Positions 49,418-59,829 of a DNA stretch of 64,000 nt are shown here, in pieces. The notes beneath the pieces were generated by a model, which worked only from the letters and a program-made list of their open reading frames with translations, searched no databases and was not told the DNA's origin. Each line of letters begins with the position of its first letter. Position 1 is the stretch's first letter. Source of the stretch: Micromonospora kangleipakensis. GTDB lineage: Bacteria; Actinomycetota; Actinomycetes; Mycobacteriales; Micromonosporaceae. Where the stretch lies: positions 4,092,001 through 4,156,000 of the forward strand of contig NZ_SHLD01000001.1 of assembly GCF_004217615.1 (NCBI RefSeq). The letters are read 5' to 3'. The position numbers were made by a program, and so were the translations under genes.

Positions 49418-51022
49418 TCAGGCGTCGTCGAGTTCGTGCACCAGAAGCGCGACGTACAGCGACAGCATCGACTCCGGATCCTCCAGCGACACCCCGAGCA
49501 CCTGCGCGATCCGCGACAGCTGCTGGTAGTAGGCCGTACGCGACAGGTGCGCGGCGGCGGCCGCCGCCGACTTGTTCCCGCCCTGCTCGCAGAAGCAGCG
49601 CAGCAGCTCCACGAGCCGGGTGCGCTGGTTGGCGTCCCGCGCCAACAGCGGACCCAACTCGCGGTCCGCGAATGCCCGGACCCGCTCGTCGTCGCGCAAC
49701 AGATGTAGGAGGCCGCGCAGGCGCACATTGTCCAGCTTGTGGTAGAGCTGGGCGCCGGGGGAGCGTAGGGCCGCCCCCGCCACGTGGGCGGCCTCGCCCA
49801 GGCTGCGGCGCACCTCGGCGACGTGGGACACCGTGGTGCCGACCGCCACCAGCACCGGACCGGACGCGGAGCGATGCACCTCCCTGGCCAACCGGCGCAG
49901 TACCGCGTCGACCCCGGCCTGCGCGGGCAGCGACAACAACGCCCGAACGCTCGTGTCGTCCACGATGCCCACCAGGGCGGGCACGGCCACCCGCCGCGCG
50001 GCCAACGCGGTCGCCTCCGCGAGGTCGCGCAACACCTCCTGGGTGGCCAGCGCAGGGGCGCGCGGCGTCACGGTCGCGGGCCGGATCGCGACCCCGACCA
50101 GCTGCCGCCGCTCGACGCCAACGCCCAGCGCGGCCGCCCGGGCGGCCAGATCCGGGGGCGGTACCGCCTGACCGAGCAGCTGCGCGAGCAGCATCCGGTG
50201 GGTCTGCCGCTCCAGACTCTCCCGATCGCGCGCCACGAGCCGATGCACCGCCAGCGCCGACGCGGCCCGCTCCGCGACCACCACGTGCCGGTGCGGCGGA
50301 GGAGCCGGCGAGAGCAGGACCAGGCGCCCCCAGTCGGCGCCCTGCGCGCCGACCATCGTGACCAACCAGCCGGCCTCCTCGTCGTAGGCGGTCCGCTCCG
50401 GCGAGGCCAGCGACCGGGACCGCTGACCCCAGTCGGCCAGCAGCTCGGTGGGACTCTGCCCGGCCGCGTCGTACGCGAGCACCTCGTGCCCCAGCGTCTC
50501 CAGCACCACCGGCAGTCCGGAAATCCTGGCCACCTCGCGCAGCACCTCGGCCGGCTCCGCCCCAGCCACGGTGAGCGACGTGAACGTCTCGTGCACCTGC
50601 TCGGCAGCCCGCAGCTCGGCGAGCTGCGCATCGACGATCAACGCCACCACCGCCTCGGTGACGGACACGAACCGCGTCTCCTCCGCCAGCGTGATCAGTG
50701 GGAGCCGGTGCCGGTCGGCCGCTGCCACGAGCGCCTCTGGTAGGTGGTCACTCCACCGCCGGACCAACTCGATCACCAGTCCCGCCGCCCGGACCGCGGC
50801 CAGGTCGTCCACATACCTCGTGAGCGCCGCCGCCTCGTCCGGCAGCGCGATTCCGGTGGTCAGCACCAGTTCTCCGCCGCGGAGCAGGTGCGCGATGTCG
50901 GCGACCTCCGCCACGTGGACCCAGCGGACGCGGCCCTGCATGCCGGCCGATCCGGCCACCACCTGCGGCTTCGCGCGCCGGATCACCGGCAACGCGATGG
51001 CTTCTGCGACGGAGGGGTACAT
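49418..51022 (-). CDS. pucR: PucR-family transcriptional regulator
   Basis: 534 aa. The N-terminal PucR domain (~5-130: VHVAEVADIAHLLRGGELVL, ADRHRLPLITLAEETRFVSV) senses the ligand. A GGDEF-like CdaR middle domain follows. The C-terminal helix-turn-helix (NKSAAAAAAHLSRTAYYQQL, then SRIAQVLGVSLEDPESMLSL) binds DNA. PucR proteins control purine, allantoin and hydantoin degradation. It is likely the activator of the transporter operon downstream and possibly of the divergent aminotransferase genes. AGGAAG right after the tnpB stop is its ribosome site. Confidence 0.92.
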   Translation of the reverse strand: MYPSVAEAIALPVIRRAKPQVVAGSAGMQGRVRWVHVAEVADIAHLLRGGELVLTTGIALPDEAAALTRYVDDLAAVRAAGLVIELVRRWSDHLPEALVAAADRHRLPLITLAEETRFVSVTEAVVALIVDAQLAELRAAEQVHETFTSLTVAGAEPAEVLREVARISGLPVVLETLGHEVLAYDAAGQSPTELLADWGQRSRSLASPERTAYDEEAGWLVTMVGAQGADWGRLVLLSPAPPPHRHVVVAERAASALAVHRLVARDRESLERQTHRMLLAQLLGQAVPPPDLAARAAALGVGVERRQLVGVAIRPATVTPRAPALATQEVLRDLAEATALAARRVAVPALVGIVDDTSVRALLSLPAQAGVDAVLRRLAREVHRSASGPVLVAVGTTVSHVAEVRRSLGEAAHVAGAALRSPGAQLYHKLDNVRLRGLLHLLRDDERVRAFADRELGPLLARDANQRTRLVELLRCFCEQGGNKSAAAAAAHLSRTAYYQQLSRIAQVLGVSLEDPESMLSLYVALLVHELDDA

Positions 51023-51035
51023 CGCTGCCTGCTTC

Positions 51036-52454
51036 CTACTGGTTGCTCGTTGTTGAGCGGTTCGGATGGTTCGCTCTCCGCTCGGCGATGGCCGGGCTGG
51101 AGTCCTGGACCGGCAGTCTGGTCCGGTGGCGATCGGTCCGGTCCTGCAGGATCTGCTTCACCGTGTGGTGTGGGGTGTGCAGGGCGATGTCGGGGTCGCC
51201 GGCTCGGTGCAGGATGTTGATCGCGGCGTTCACGTCGGCCTGCCACACCACCCCGCACGGAGTGCAGTGAAACCGGTCCCCGCTGCGTCGACCGAAGGCG
51301 CCGCAGCGGTGACAGGTTTGTGAGGTGTAGGCGGCGTTGACGGGCACGAGCGCAGAACCTCTGCGCTCCGACACGTTTCTTAAGGCCTCGGCGGTGACCC
51401 CTTTGGTCCACGCGGCGAGGCGTCGGTTCATGTTCTTGCCGAGCGTCTTGCGTCCGGCGAAGCGTTTGGTGAGGTCCTCGGCGATCACCGTGGCGGCCTC
51501 GTCTACGACCCGGTGCACGGCGGTGAAGATCTCAGTGCGCATCTTGGCGCGGTGGCGGGCGGCCTGCCGGTCCCGCTTGACCGTGCCGAGGTTGTTGGTT
51601 TTGATCCGGTGTGCTTTCGCGTGGTCACCGCGCAAGGCTGCGTTGTTGGCTATCGAGCGCAGCTTCGCCCGACGCCGGTTACGTTCCTTCAAACGATCCG
51701 ACTCGCTGGCCAGCAGCATGCCGAGCCGTACACCGTGGGGCTGGCCGTCGGAGTCGGTGAGGGCTTCGGTGTAGCCCTTGTCCACGCCGATCGTCCGCTG
51801 CCCGCAGGGCCGCTGCGACGACCGCATCTGCGACGCGTCGATCTGGTAGTGCACTTCCACCCGGCCGCCGCGCAGGATCAGCCGCAGCGTGCCCGTCGGG
51901 ACGGCAGTCGTGGACAGCGGGATCCTGACCATCTTGCGGCGTTCGAGCCCGGGGACCGCCAGCCACAATCGGCCGCGCGCGTCGGTGATGGCGTGGTGCT
52001 TGTCGGCGCGCACGACGATCTGATTGAGCGTGTGGTTGCGGCCGCGCTTCCAGTGCTTGCGCATCTGCCGAGCCAGGAACGGGTCCCCAGCCCACTGGTC
52101 GGCCTTCAGGGCGGTGAACATCCGCTTGCGCTCGGCCGGATCGTCGGTGCGTTGGGTGACCGCCCGCCGGACCTGCACTTTGGCCCCCTCGAGGTTCGCC
52201 GCGATGTCGGCCATGGCGTCGCGGACGGTTTCCTTCCACGCGTTCGCCAGCACCCCGAACTGGAGGTGCGTGCCGTCGGCCAGCCAGCGGTCCCGCACCT
52301 GCCGGTCTGTCAGCCCGGACCCGACCCCGGCGATCGACCCGTACCGCTGCCACACCTCACTGCGCACCCGACCCAGCCGGCGGGCCTGCTCGGCCAGGGC
52401 AGCGCACTTGCCCGGATTCAGCCGCACCGAGTACGCGATCCGGGTGACCTTCAC
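51036..52454 (-). CDS. tnpB: TnpB (IS200/IS605-type RNA-guided nuclease)
   Basis: 472 aa from GTG 52454 with GGAGG upstream. RuvC residues are all present: D in TIGVDKGYTEAL (~224), E in VIAEDLTKRF (~339), and D in WQADVNAAINIL (~417). The zinc ribbon is CHRCG...CTPCG (~396-411). No TnpA gene is adjacent. The TAG stop is only 13 bp before pucR, in the same direction, so pucR depends on transcription through tnpB or on a promoter inside it. Its guide RNA would come from the 3' end, overlapping the start of pucR. Confidence 0.92.
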   Translation of the reverse strand: MKVTRIAYSVRLNPGKCAALAEQARRLGRVRSEVWQRYGSIAGVGSGLTDRQVRDRWLADGTHLQFGVLANAWKETVRDAMADIAANLEGAKVQVRRAVTQRTDDPAERKRMFTALKADQWAGDPFLARQMRKHWKRGRNHTLNQIVVRADKHHAITDARGRLWLAVPGLERRKMVRIPLSTTAVPTGTLRLILRGGRVEVHYQIDASQMRSSQRPCGQRTIGVDKGYTEALTDSDGQPHGVRLGMLLASESDRLKERNRRRAKLRSIANNAALRGDHAKAHRIKTNNLGTVKRDRQAARHRAKMRTEIFTAVHRVVDEAATVIAEDLTKRFAGRKTLGKNMNRRLAAWTKGVTAEALRNVSERRGSALVPVNAAYTSQTCHRCGAFGRRSGDRFHCTPCGVVWQADVNAAINILHRAGDPDIALHTPHHTVKQILQDRTDRHRTRLPVQDSSPAIAERRANHPNRSTTSNQ

Positions 52455-52663
52455 TGGTCGGCCTCCACGGTCAGGTCCGCCCCCTCAGTTCCCCCCACAG
52501 AGAGTCGCAGCCCGTCCAGCCAGCCCGAGAAGGTGCCCACGATGGCTAGGAGGAAGCTGACGGCTCGTCGTCTGTCCCTACTGCGAGATTGCACACAACG
52601 TAATGGCATTGCCCCCAGAGCGGCACAGGTTGTGCATAGCGGTTGGACAACGATTGCCGCCAC
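52451..52663 (-). CDS. Possible small ORF upstream of tnpB
   Basis: A 70-codon frame ends in VEADQ with its TGA overlapping the tnpB GTG start (GTGA). The overlap suggests translational coupling, but the protein (VQPLCTTCAALGAMPLRCVQ...) matches nothing I know and the start is uncertain. It may simply be a leader frame. Confidence 0.3.
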   Translation of the reverse strand: MAAIVVQPLCTTCAALGAMPLRCVQSRSRDRRRAVSFLLAIVGTFSGWLDGLRLSVGGTEGADLTVEADQ

Positions 52664-52695
52664 ACTCGCCGTACGGACGAGATAGGGAGGGCGCG
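52455..52695. promoter_or_regulatory. Divergent control region, tnpB-pucR / aminotransferase
   Basis: TTGCACACAAC (about 52588) and GTTGTGCA (about 52631) form an imperfect inverted repeat 35 bp apart. ACAACG-ATTG recurs. GGGAGGG precedes the aminotransferase start. It is probably a PucR-responsive region. Confidence 0.5.
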
Positions 52696-53996
52696 ATGGC
52701 GCACCGCGAGCTGCTGGCCAGACACCGGTCCGTGATGCCGAAATGGCTGGCGCTGTACTACGAGCAGCCGATCGAGATCGCCAGCGCGCAGGGCCGCCGG
52801 GTGACCGATCGCGAGGGACGGACCTACCTCGACTTCTTCGCCGGCATTCTCACCAACGCAATCGGCTACGACGTGGCCGAGATCAGCGACGCGGTCCGGT
52901 CGCAGGTCGATACCGGCGTGCTGCACTCCTCCACGCTGTACTTGATCAAGTCGCAGGTCGAGCTCGCGGAGAAGATCGCGAAACTGTCTGCCATCCCGGA
53001 CGCCAAGGTGTTCTTCACCAACTCGGGCACCGAGGCGAACGAGACGGCGCTGATGCTCGCCACCCAGCACCGGCGCAGCGAGCAGGTGCTCGCACTACGC
53101 AACTCGTACCACGGCCGCGCATTCGCCACCGTCGCGATCACCGGCATCCGCGGGTGGTCGGCCAGCGCCCTCAGCCCGATCAAGGTGAGCTGGGTGCACG
53201 GCGGCTACCGCTACCGCAGCCCGTTCCGGGATCTGTCCGACGCGGACTACATCAAGGCCTGCGTGGCCGACCTGCGCGAGATCATCGAAACGACGACGGC
53301 GGGAGACGTCGCGTGCATGATCGTTGAGCCGATCCAGGGGGTCGGTGGCTTCGCCACCCCGCCGGACGGGTTGTTCGGCGAGTTCAAGAAGGTGCTCGAC
53401 GAGTACGGCATCCTCCTCGTCTCCGACGAGGTGCAGACCGGCTGGGGCCGCACCGGCGAGCACTTCTGGGGGATCCAGGCGCACGACGTCGTGCCCGATG
53501 CGATCACCTTCGCCAAGGGCCTGGGCAACGGCCTCGCGATCGGCGGCGTGGTCGCCCGTCCTGACCTGATGGACTGCCTGCGGGCCAACTCCATCTCCAC
53601 CTTCGGTGGCAACCCGCTCGTCACCGCCGGCGCTCTCGCCTCGCTGAACTATCTGCTGGAGCACGACCTCCAGGCCAACGCCGCGAAGCTGGGCAGCCGC
53701 CTGCTCGACGGCCTGCGCGCCGTCGCCGCGGCGCATCCCGTGGTCGGCGACGTACGCGGCAAGGGCCTGATGATCGCGCTGGAGTTCGTCGGACCCGACG
53801 GCGCGCCCAACCCGGCGGCCGCCGCCGCCCTGCTCGAGGAAACGCGTGAACGAGGGTTGCTCGTCGGCAAGGGCGGCCTGTACGGCAACGTCATCCGGCT
53901 GGCGCCGCCGATGACCCTGACCCGGGCCGAGACGGAGGAGGCGCTTGAGATCCTCACCCAGTCGATCGAGGCCGTGGCCAAGGAGGTGCAGCAGCA

Positions 53997-54000
<4 letters not shown>
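52696..54000 (+). CDS. Class III (PLP-dependent) aminotransferase
   Basis: 434 aa. TNSGTEANETALMLA (~112-126) binds the PLP phosphate, LLVSDEVQTGWGRTGE (~238-253) holds the PLP-stacking Asp, and ITFAKGLGNGLAIGG (~271-285) contains the Schiff-base Lys. In this context it should transfer the amino group of beta-alanine or 3-aminoisobutyrate to pyruvate or 2-oxoglutarate, giving malonate or methylmalonate semialdehyde. Start 52696 has a strong GGGAGGG. The stop overlaps the next start (ATGA). Confidence 0.92.
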
Positions 54001-55487
<1,487 letters not shown>

Positions 55488-55690
55488 GCACCGGAAGCGG
55501 AGCCGGTCTTGAACCTGCCCAGCCCAGCCGTCTGAACCCACTTCTCGGGTATGCCCATCGGCCGGGCGGCCGAGCAGGTGTACGAGGTCGTACAGCCAGT
55601 GCTCGGCCGCCCGCTCCGACTCGGGCCCGAGGTCGTACGTGGCAGGGAGCACTGCTCCCTGCTACGAGGGAACGGGCCTGCCGAGGTTCG
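55488..55690. other. Convergent intergenic region, possible terminator and gene debris
   Basis: ACCGG-aagcgga-GCCGGT at about 55490-55507 forms a short hairpin directly after the mmsA stop. Further right a minus-strand frame reads LPATYDLGPESERAAEHWLY, perhaps a remnant of a lost gene. Confidence 0.4.
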
Positions 55691-56638
55691 TCAGAACCGC
55701 AGCTTGCGCAGGTAGCGGTAGCCGACCTCGGCCGTCTGCTGCGGTGTCACATCGGGGGTGTCGTTCTCGACGATGTACTCGAGCACCGAGTGCTCCTGGA
55801 AGATCCGGGCAAAATCGATCATCCCGGTGCCGAGGTCGGCCATGTCGCCGTCGGACGCGTGCCGGTCCTTGACGTGGTACTGCAGGACACGCTGCGGCGC
55901 GGAGCGGATGACGTCCAGCGCGAAGCCCTCGGGGTCGGCCACTCCATCGCCCGAGTTGATGCCGCCGGTGACGGCCCAGTAGAGGTCGACCTCCAGGTGT
56001 ACGAGCTGGGGATCGAGCTCCTCGGTCAGCACGTCCCAGGGGCGCCTGCCACCGCCGAGGTCGATGGTGAACTCGTGGGCGTGGTTGTGGTAGCCGTAGC
56101 GCAGGCCGGCAGCGGCCGCCGCCGCGGCCTCGACGTTCATCTGTTCCGCCCAGCGCTTCCAGTCGTCCTCGCGGTCGGAGTTCAGGTACGGCACCACCAT
56201 GAACGACTGGCCCAGGGTGACCGCGTTCTGGATCTTCTCCTCCAGCCCGGCGGCGTCACCGCTGATCCCGTCGTGGCTGGAGCTGGCCTTGATGCCGATG
56301 CTGTCCAGGAACTGGCGCAGCTGGGCGGCGGTACGCCCGAAGTAGCCGAGCGCCAGCTCCACCTTCGGATAGCCGATCTGGGCGAGGTGGGTGAGGGTCG
56401 CGTCGTACCCGGGCGGGCCCCACAGCGCGTCGCGTACCGTCCACAACTGAATGCTGATCAGGCCCGGGGGCACGTGGCTCCGCCCGGTGGCACGGGTGGT
56501 AGCCGCCGCACCCGTTGCGGCGATCCCCGACGACGCGAGCCCGACACCGGCGAGCGCCGCCAAGGAACCGCGCAGCAGACTCCGTCGGTCAATGACGGAC
56601 TGCCGCAGCGCGGCTTCTCCGTCGAATCCGTAACACAT
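55691..56638 (-). CDS. Tat-exported sugar phosphate isomerase/epimerase-like TIM barrel
   Basis: 315 aa. DRRSLLRGSLAALAGVGLAS (~17-36) is a twin-arginine signal. The mature part starts ISIQLWTVRDALWG and has the AP-endonuclease-2-type TIM barrel with metal ligands in ELALGYFG, YGYHNHAHEF (~177-186), VHLEVDLYWAV (~213) and QYHVKDRHASDG (~250). Likely a xylose-isomerase-like enzyme acting on an extracellular sugar or inositol derivative. AAGGAG precedes the start; 19 bp after the PQQ-type dehydrogenase gene, so one operon. Confidence 0.88.
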   Translation of the reverse strand: MCYGFDGEAALRQSVIDRRSLLRGSLAALAGVGLASSGIAATGAAATTRATGRSHVPPGLISIQLWTVRDALWGPPGYDATLTHLAQIGYPKVELALGYFGRTAAQLRQFLDSIGIKASSSHDGISGDAAGLEEKIQNAVTLGQSFMVVPYLNSDREDDWKRWAEQMNVEAAAAAAAGLRYGYHNHAHEFTIDLGGGRRPWDVLTEELDPQLVHLEVDLYWAVTGGINSGDGVADPEGFALDVIRSAPQRVLQYHVKDRHASDGDMADLGTGMIDFARIFQEHSVLEYIVENDTPDVTPQQTAEVGYRYLRKLRF

Positions 56639-56657
56639 GATGACTCCTTCTGTGGTT

Positions 56658-58769
56658 CTACGCGGTGGGGACCAGGACGACCTGGTCCGTTCCGGTCAGG
56701 GACGGCAGGCCGTCCCCACCCGGGTCGGTGTAGGACGCGACGAACACGGCGGTCAGGTTGTCGTTCGTCGGGTCGTGACCGGATGGCACGGTGGTCTGGA
56801 TCGTGCCGGTGCAGCCGTTGGCGGTGGTCTGCGGGTGCCCGTGCGTGTCGTGGCCGAGGATGTAGGTGACACTGACCCGGGAGCAGTCCACCGGCTGGTC
56901 GTCGGTCACCCGTACCTCGAACTGCACGGTGTCGCCGAACGTGAAGGGCTGGCCCGCGACCGGCTTGGCCAGCTCCACCACGGGCTGGGCGTTGCCGACC
57001 ACGACCCGGACCGATGCGGCGGCCGACAGTCCTCCTGGGTCGCTCACCTTGAGGGTGGCGTTGAAGAGGCCGTTCTCCTGGTACGTGAACGTCGGGTTCG
57101 CCGCGCGCGAGTCGACCTTGCCGTCATTGTCGAAGTCCCACGCGTACGACAGCCGGTCGCCGTCGTAGTCCGTGGTGCCAACGCTTTCGAACGTCACGGT
57201 CAGCGGCGCGAGCCCGTTGGTGGGCGTGGCCGAGACCTGGGGCACCGGGGCGTGGTTGCCCTTCCAGCCGGTGTAGTCGATCCGGGCCAGCTGCGCGTCC
57301 GGGTTCTCGCTGAAGAAGCCGTCACCGTACTCGAGCACGTAGAGCGCGCCGTCCGGGCCGAACTCCAGGTCCATCGGGTTGTCGAAGGTGAACGAGGGGA
57401 GCACCGGCTCAATCCCGCTCAGGCTGCCGCTGGCGTTCAGCCGGAAGCCCTTCACGTAGTCCCGGGTCCACTCGTGGAACAGCGGCATGCCGTCGTAGTA
57501 CGCGGGCCAGGCCACCGGGGCGCGTCCCCGCGTCGTGGGAGAGACGAACCGGTACGCCGGTCCGGCCATCGGTCCGATGCCGCCGGTCCCCAGCTCGGGG
57601 AACTGCGCCGAGGGGCCGTAGCCGTACCACACGTCCGGCTGCGCCACCGGGGGAAGCTCCCGCAGCCCGGTGTTGTGTGGCGACTCGTTGACCGGCGCCG
57701 CGCAGTTGAACGACGCCCCGGACTGGCCGGTGGCGAAGTCGTAGTCGACGTACGGCAGTTCGGCGGTGGCGCAGTAGGGCCATCCGTAGTTGCCGGCCTT
57801 GCGGACGGCCGCCCACTTGCCGTGCCCGGCTGGCCCGCGCAGCGGATCGGCCTGGCCCGCGTCCGGCGAGTAGTCGGCGACGTACAGCTCGTCGGTCTGG
57901 CGGTTCAGCTCGATGCGGAACGGGTTGCGCAGGCCCATCAGGTAGATCTCGGGCCGGGTGCGGGCCGTGCCCGCCGGGAAGAGGTTCCCGTCCGGGATGG
58001 TGTACCCGCCGTTGGCGCCGACCTTGATGCGCAGGACCTTGCCGCGCAGGTCGTTCGTGTTGGCCGCGGTGCGCTGCGCGTCGTACGCCGGGTTGCGGCC
58101 GGGGCGCTCGTCGATGGGAGCGTAGCCGCCGGACTCGAACGGGTTGGTGTCGTCACCGGTGGACAGGTACAGGTTGCCCTTGGCGTCGAAGACGATGTCC
58201 CCACCGACGTGGCAGCAGATGCCCCGGTCGACCGGTACGTCGATGATCTGCTGCTCCGTGGACAGGTCCAGCTTGTCCTTGACCAGCCGGAACCGGGAGA
58301 GCCGGATCGCCCCCTTGAACTTCGCGAAGTCTTCCGCGGTGCCCCAGCCCGGCGCGTCGCCCTCGTTGACGTTCGGGGTCGACGGGTCGTCGACCGGGGT
58401 GTTCATCGGCGGCGAGTAGTACAGATAGACCCAGTTGTTACCGGCCTTGCCGAAGTTGGGATCGATCGCGACGTTCTGCAGGCCCTCTTCGTCGTGCCGG
58501 TAGACGTCCAACGTCGCGGCGACGGTGTTCCGGCCACTGGCCGGGTCGTGCAGCCAGACCTCGCCGGGGCGGGTCACGTGCAGCACCCGGCTGTCGGGCA
58601 GCACGGCGAGGTCCATCGGCTCGCCGGGGTGGTCGTTGAGGGTGACCTTCTGGAAGTCCGCCTCCGGGGGTGCGCTTGTCGTGCCTGGCTCGGCCATCGA
58701 GACGGTTGGCGTGGCGACAAGGGCGGTGGTCGTCAGGCCCGCTACGGCGAGCGCGAGTCGTCTCTTCAT
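56658..58769 (-). CDS. Secreted PQQ-type sugar dehydrogenase with PKD domain
   Basis: 703 aa. A Sec signal (MKRRLALAVAGLTTTALVAT, ~1-26) is followed by a six-bladed GSDH-type propeller (~40-470) with MDLAVLPDSRVLHVTRPGEV, DEEGLQNVAIDPNF, RGICCHVGGDIVFDAKGNLY and LMGLRNPFRIELN. A PKD domain (~480-570: PLTVTFESVGTTDYDGDRLS, YAWDFDNDGKVDS) and a further beta domain end the protein. It oxidises a sugar outside the cell or is a lectin-like relative. RBS GGAGAGG. Confidence 0.9.
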   Translation of the reverse strand: MKRRLALAVAGLTTTALVATPTVSMAEPGTTSAPPEADFQKVTLNDHPGEPMDLAVLPDSRVLHVTRPGEVWLHDPASGRNTVAATLDVYRHDEEGLQNVAIDPNFGKAGNNWVYLYYSPPMNTPVDDPSTPNVNEGDAPGWGTAEDFAKFKGAIRLSRFRLVKDKLDLSTEQQIIDVPVDRGICCHVGGDIVFDAKGNLYLSTGDDTNPFESGGYAPIDERPGRNPAYDAQRTAANTNDLRGKVLRIKVGANGGYTIPDGNLFPAGTARTRPEIYLMGLRNPFRIELNRQTDELYVADYSPDAGQADPLRGPAGHGKWAAVRKAGNYGWPYCATAELPYVDYDFATGQSGASFNCAAPVNESPHNTGLRELPPVAQPDVWYGYGPSAQFPELGTGGIGPMAGPAYRFVSPTTRGRAPVAWPAYYDGMPLFHEWTRDYVKGFRLNASGSLSGIEPVLPSFTFDNPMDLEFGPDGALYVLEYGDGFFSENPDAQLARIDYTGWKGNHAPVPQVSATPTNGLAPLTVTFESVGTTDYDGDRLSYAWDFDNDGKVDSRAANPTFTYQENGLFNATLKVSDPGGLSAAASVRVVVGNAQPVVELAKPVAGQPFTFGDTVQFEVRVTDDQPVDCSRVSVTYILGHDTHGHPQTTANGCTGTIQTTVPSGHDPTNDNLTAVFVASYTDPGGDGLPSLTGTDQVVLVPTA

Positions 58770-59229
58770 CTGCCTCTCCTTTCGCTGAGGACTGATCGGG
58801 GCAGGTTGGGGACGTTCGGCTTTCTCCTCCTCTGTGGGCGGTCCGGGCGTTCGGGCACTGCTGAGTCGCCCGTCGGGTGGGACGCGTCGACCGCGGCGCC
58901 GAGCAGCGCGGTCTGCGCGGTGCGCGGTCAGCTACGCAGGTTGCCGTTGGCGTCGCAGCTGCGCGCGACGGGCGAAGGATCTGGGAGGTGGGGGGTGGAT
59001 GTTGAGTCAGGTGTTGACCGGCTGCCAGCGGTCGTTGTGCGCGCCGATGTCTCGCCAGGCCGTGACCTCCAGACGGGTGGGCCGTCCGAGGCCACCGTCG
59101 AGGGGCTAACCGCGTGTCGGTTTACCTCGACGAAACACATCGTCACCCGGGCGACGCTAACAAAACTAATGTCGATATGTCTATAGCTTTTACCGGACGA
59201 GAACTGACTTTCCTTCAGATTGACGAAAA
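58770..59229. other. Upstream region of the dehydrogenase operon with gene debris
   Basis: 59115-59225 is unusually AT-rich and is a plausible promoter for the leftward operon. Between 58930 and 59100 minus-strand fragments read TRLEVTAWRDIGAHNDRWQP and SPVARSCDANGNLRS, which look like pieces of a secreted protein's C-terminus. No intact gene. Confidence 0.4.
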
Positions 59230-59514
59230 GTTGCTGTCCATCCTGGTACAACGCCCCCGACCCGCTCCGAGACCTGCCGGCACAGGTCGCAGGTCATGGC
59301 CCTGCCACCCCGGTACAAGGTCTCGTCTTCGTGGTGGCGCGGCACAGCAAGCACGTCACCCTTGGCATCTCGGGAGCGCCGATCTACCGGATCCCGCCGG
59401 CCTGATGGAGGGCGCCAGCAAGGTGCACCGGCATATCAAGATCCATCAAGTCGGCGACGTGAACCAGCCGGAACTGCGGCAACTCATGGCTACCGCGCTG
59501 ACACGGCAACGATG
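59230..59514 (+). pseudogene. DUF1801-like gene remnant, frameshifted
   Basis: FVVARHSKHVTLGISGAPIY continues in one frame to a stop at 59403. The expected continuation LMEGASKVHRHIKIHQVGDV to ATALTRQR follows in the overlapping frame and ends at 59514. The pattern (core strand pair, then L-x-G-x-x-K-x-x-R-H-x-K-I) is that of DUF1801/YdhG proteins. The N-terminal part is not evident. Dead or sequencing error. Confidence 0.5.
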
Positions 59515-59552
59515 ACATCTCGTGCATGGTGGGGCGGACCGGTGGGAACGCG

Positions 59553-59785
59553 TCACGAGTCGACCCGTTGGGAGTCGAAGAGAGACGCCACAGCAGCGGT
59601 GCGGTGTCCTGCGGCGTTGCGCAGCCGAGCGAGAAGCAGGGACTCAGCTATTTCCTCCAGGGTCGCGGCGATGACGTCCAGGTCCGCCCGACGCAAGGAG
59701 GGGACTTTGCGTGCCAGCCGCCGCAGTTCGGCATCGATGACGGTACGGCTGTGGTGGTGTACCTGGGCAACGAGATCCGACTTGG
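59553..59785 (-). pseudogene. Glutamyl-tRNA reductase-like C-terminal fragment
   Basis: The minus strand reads VIDAELRRLARKVPSLRRAD and LDVIAATLEEIAESLLLARL RN, ending shortly after VASLFD. This resembles the helical dimerisation domain of glutamyl-tRNA reductase (HemA). Catalytic and NADPH domains are absent. It may be a remnant or a free-standing small helical protein; no start with a ribosome site is evident. Confidence 0.4.
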
Positions 59786-59829
59786 GATCGTCCGGGCACC
59801 GGGCGGCGTGTCGAGCAGGGCACGGTGGA

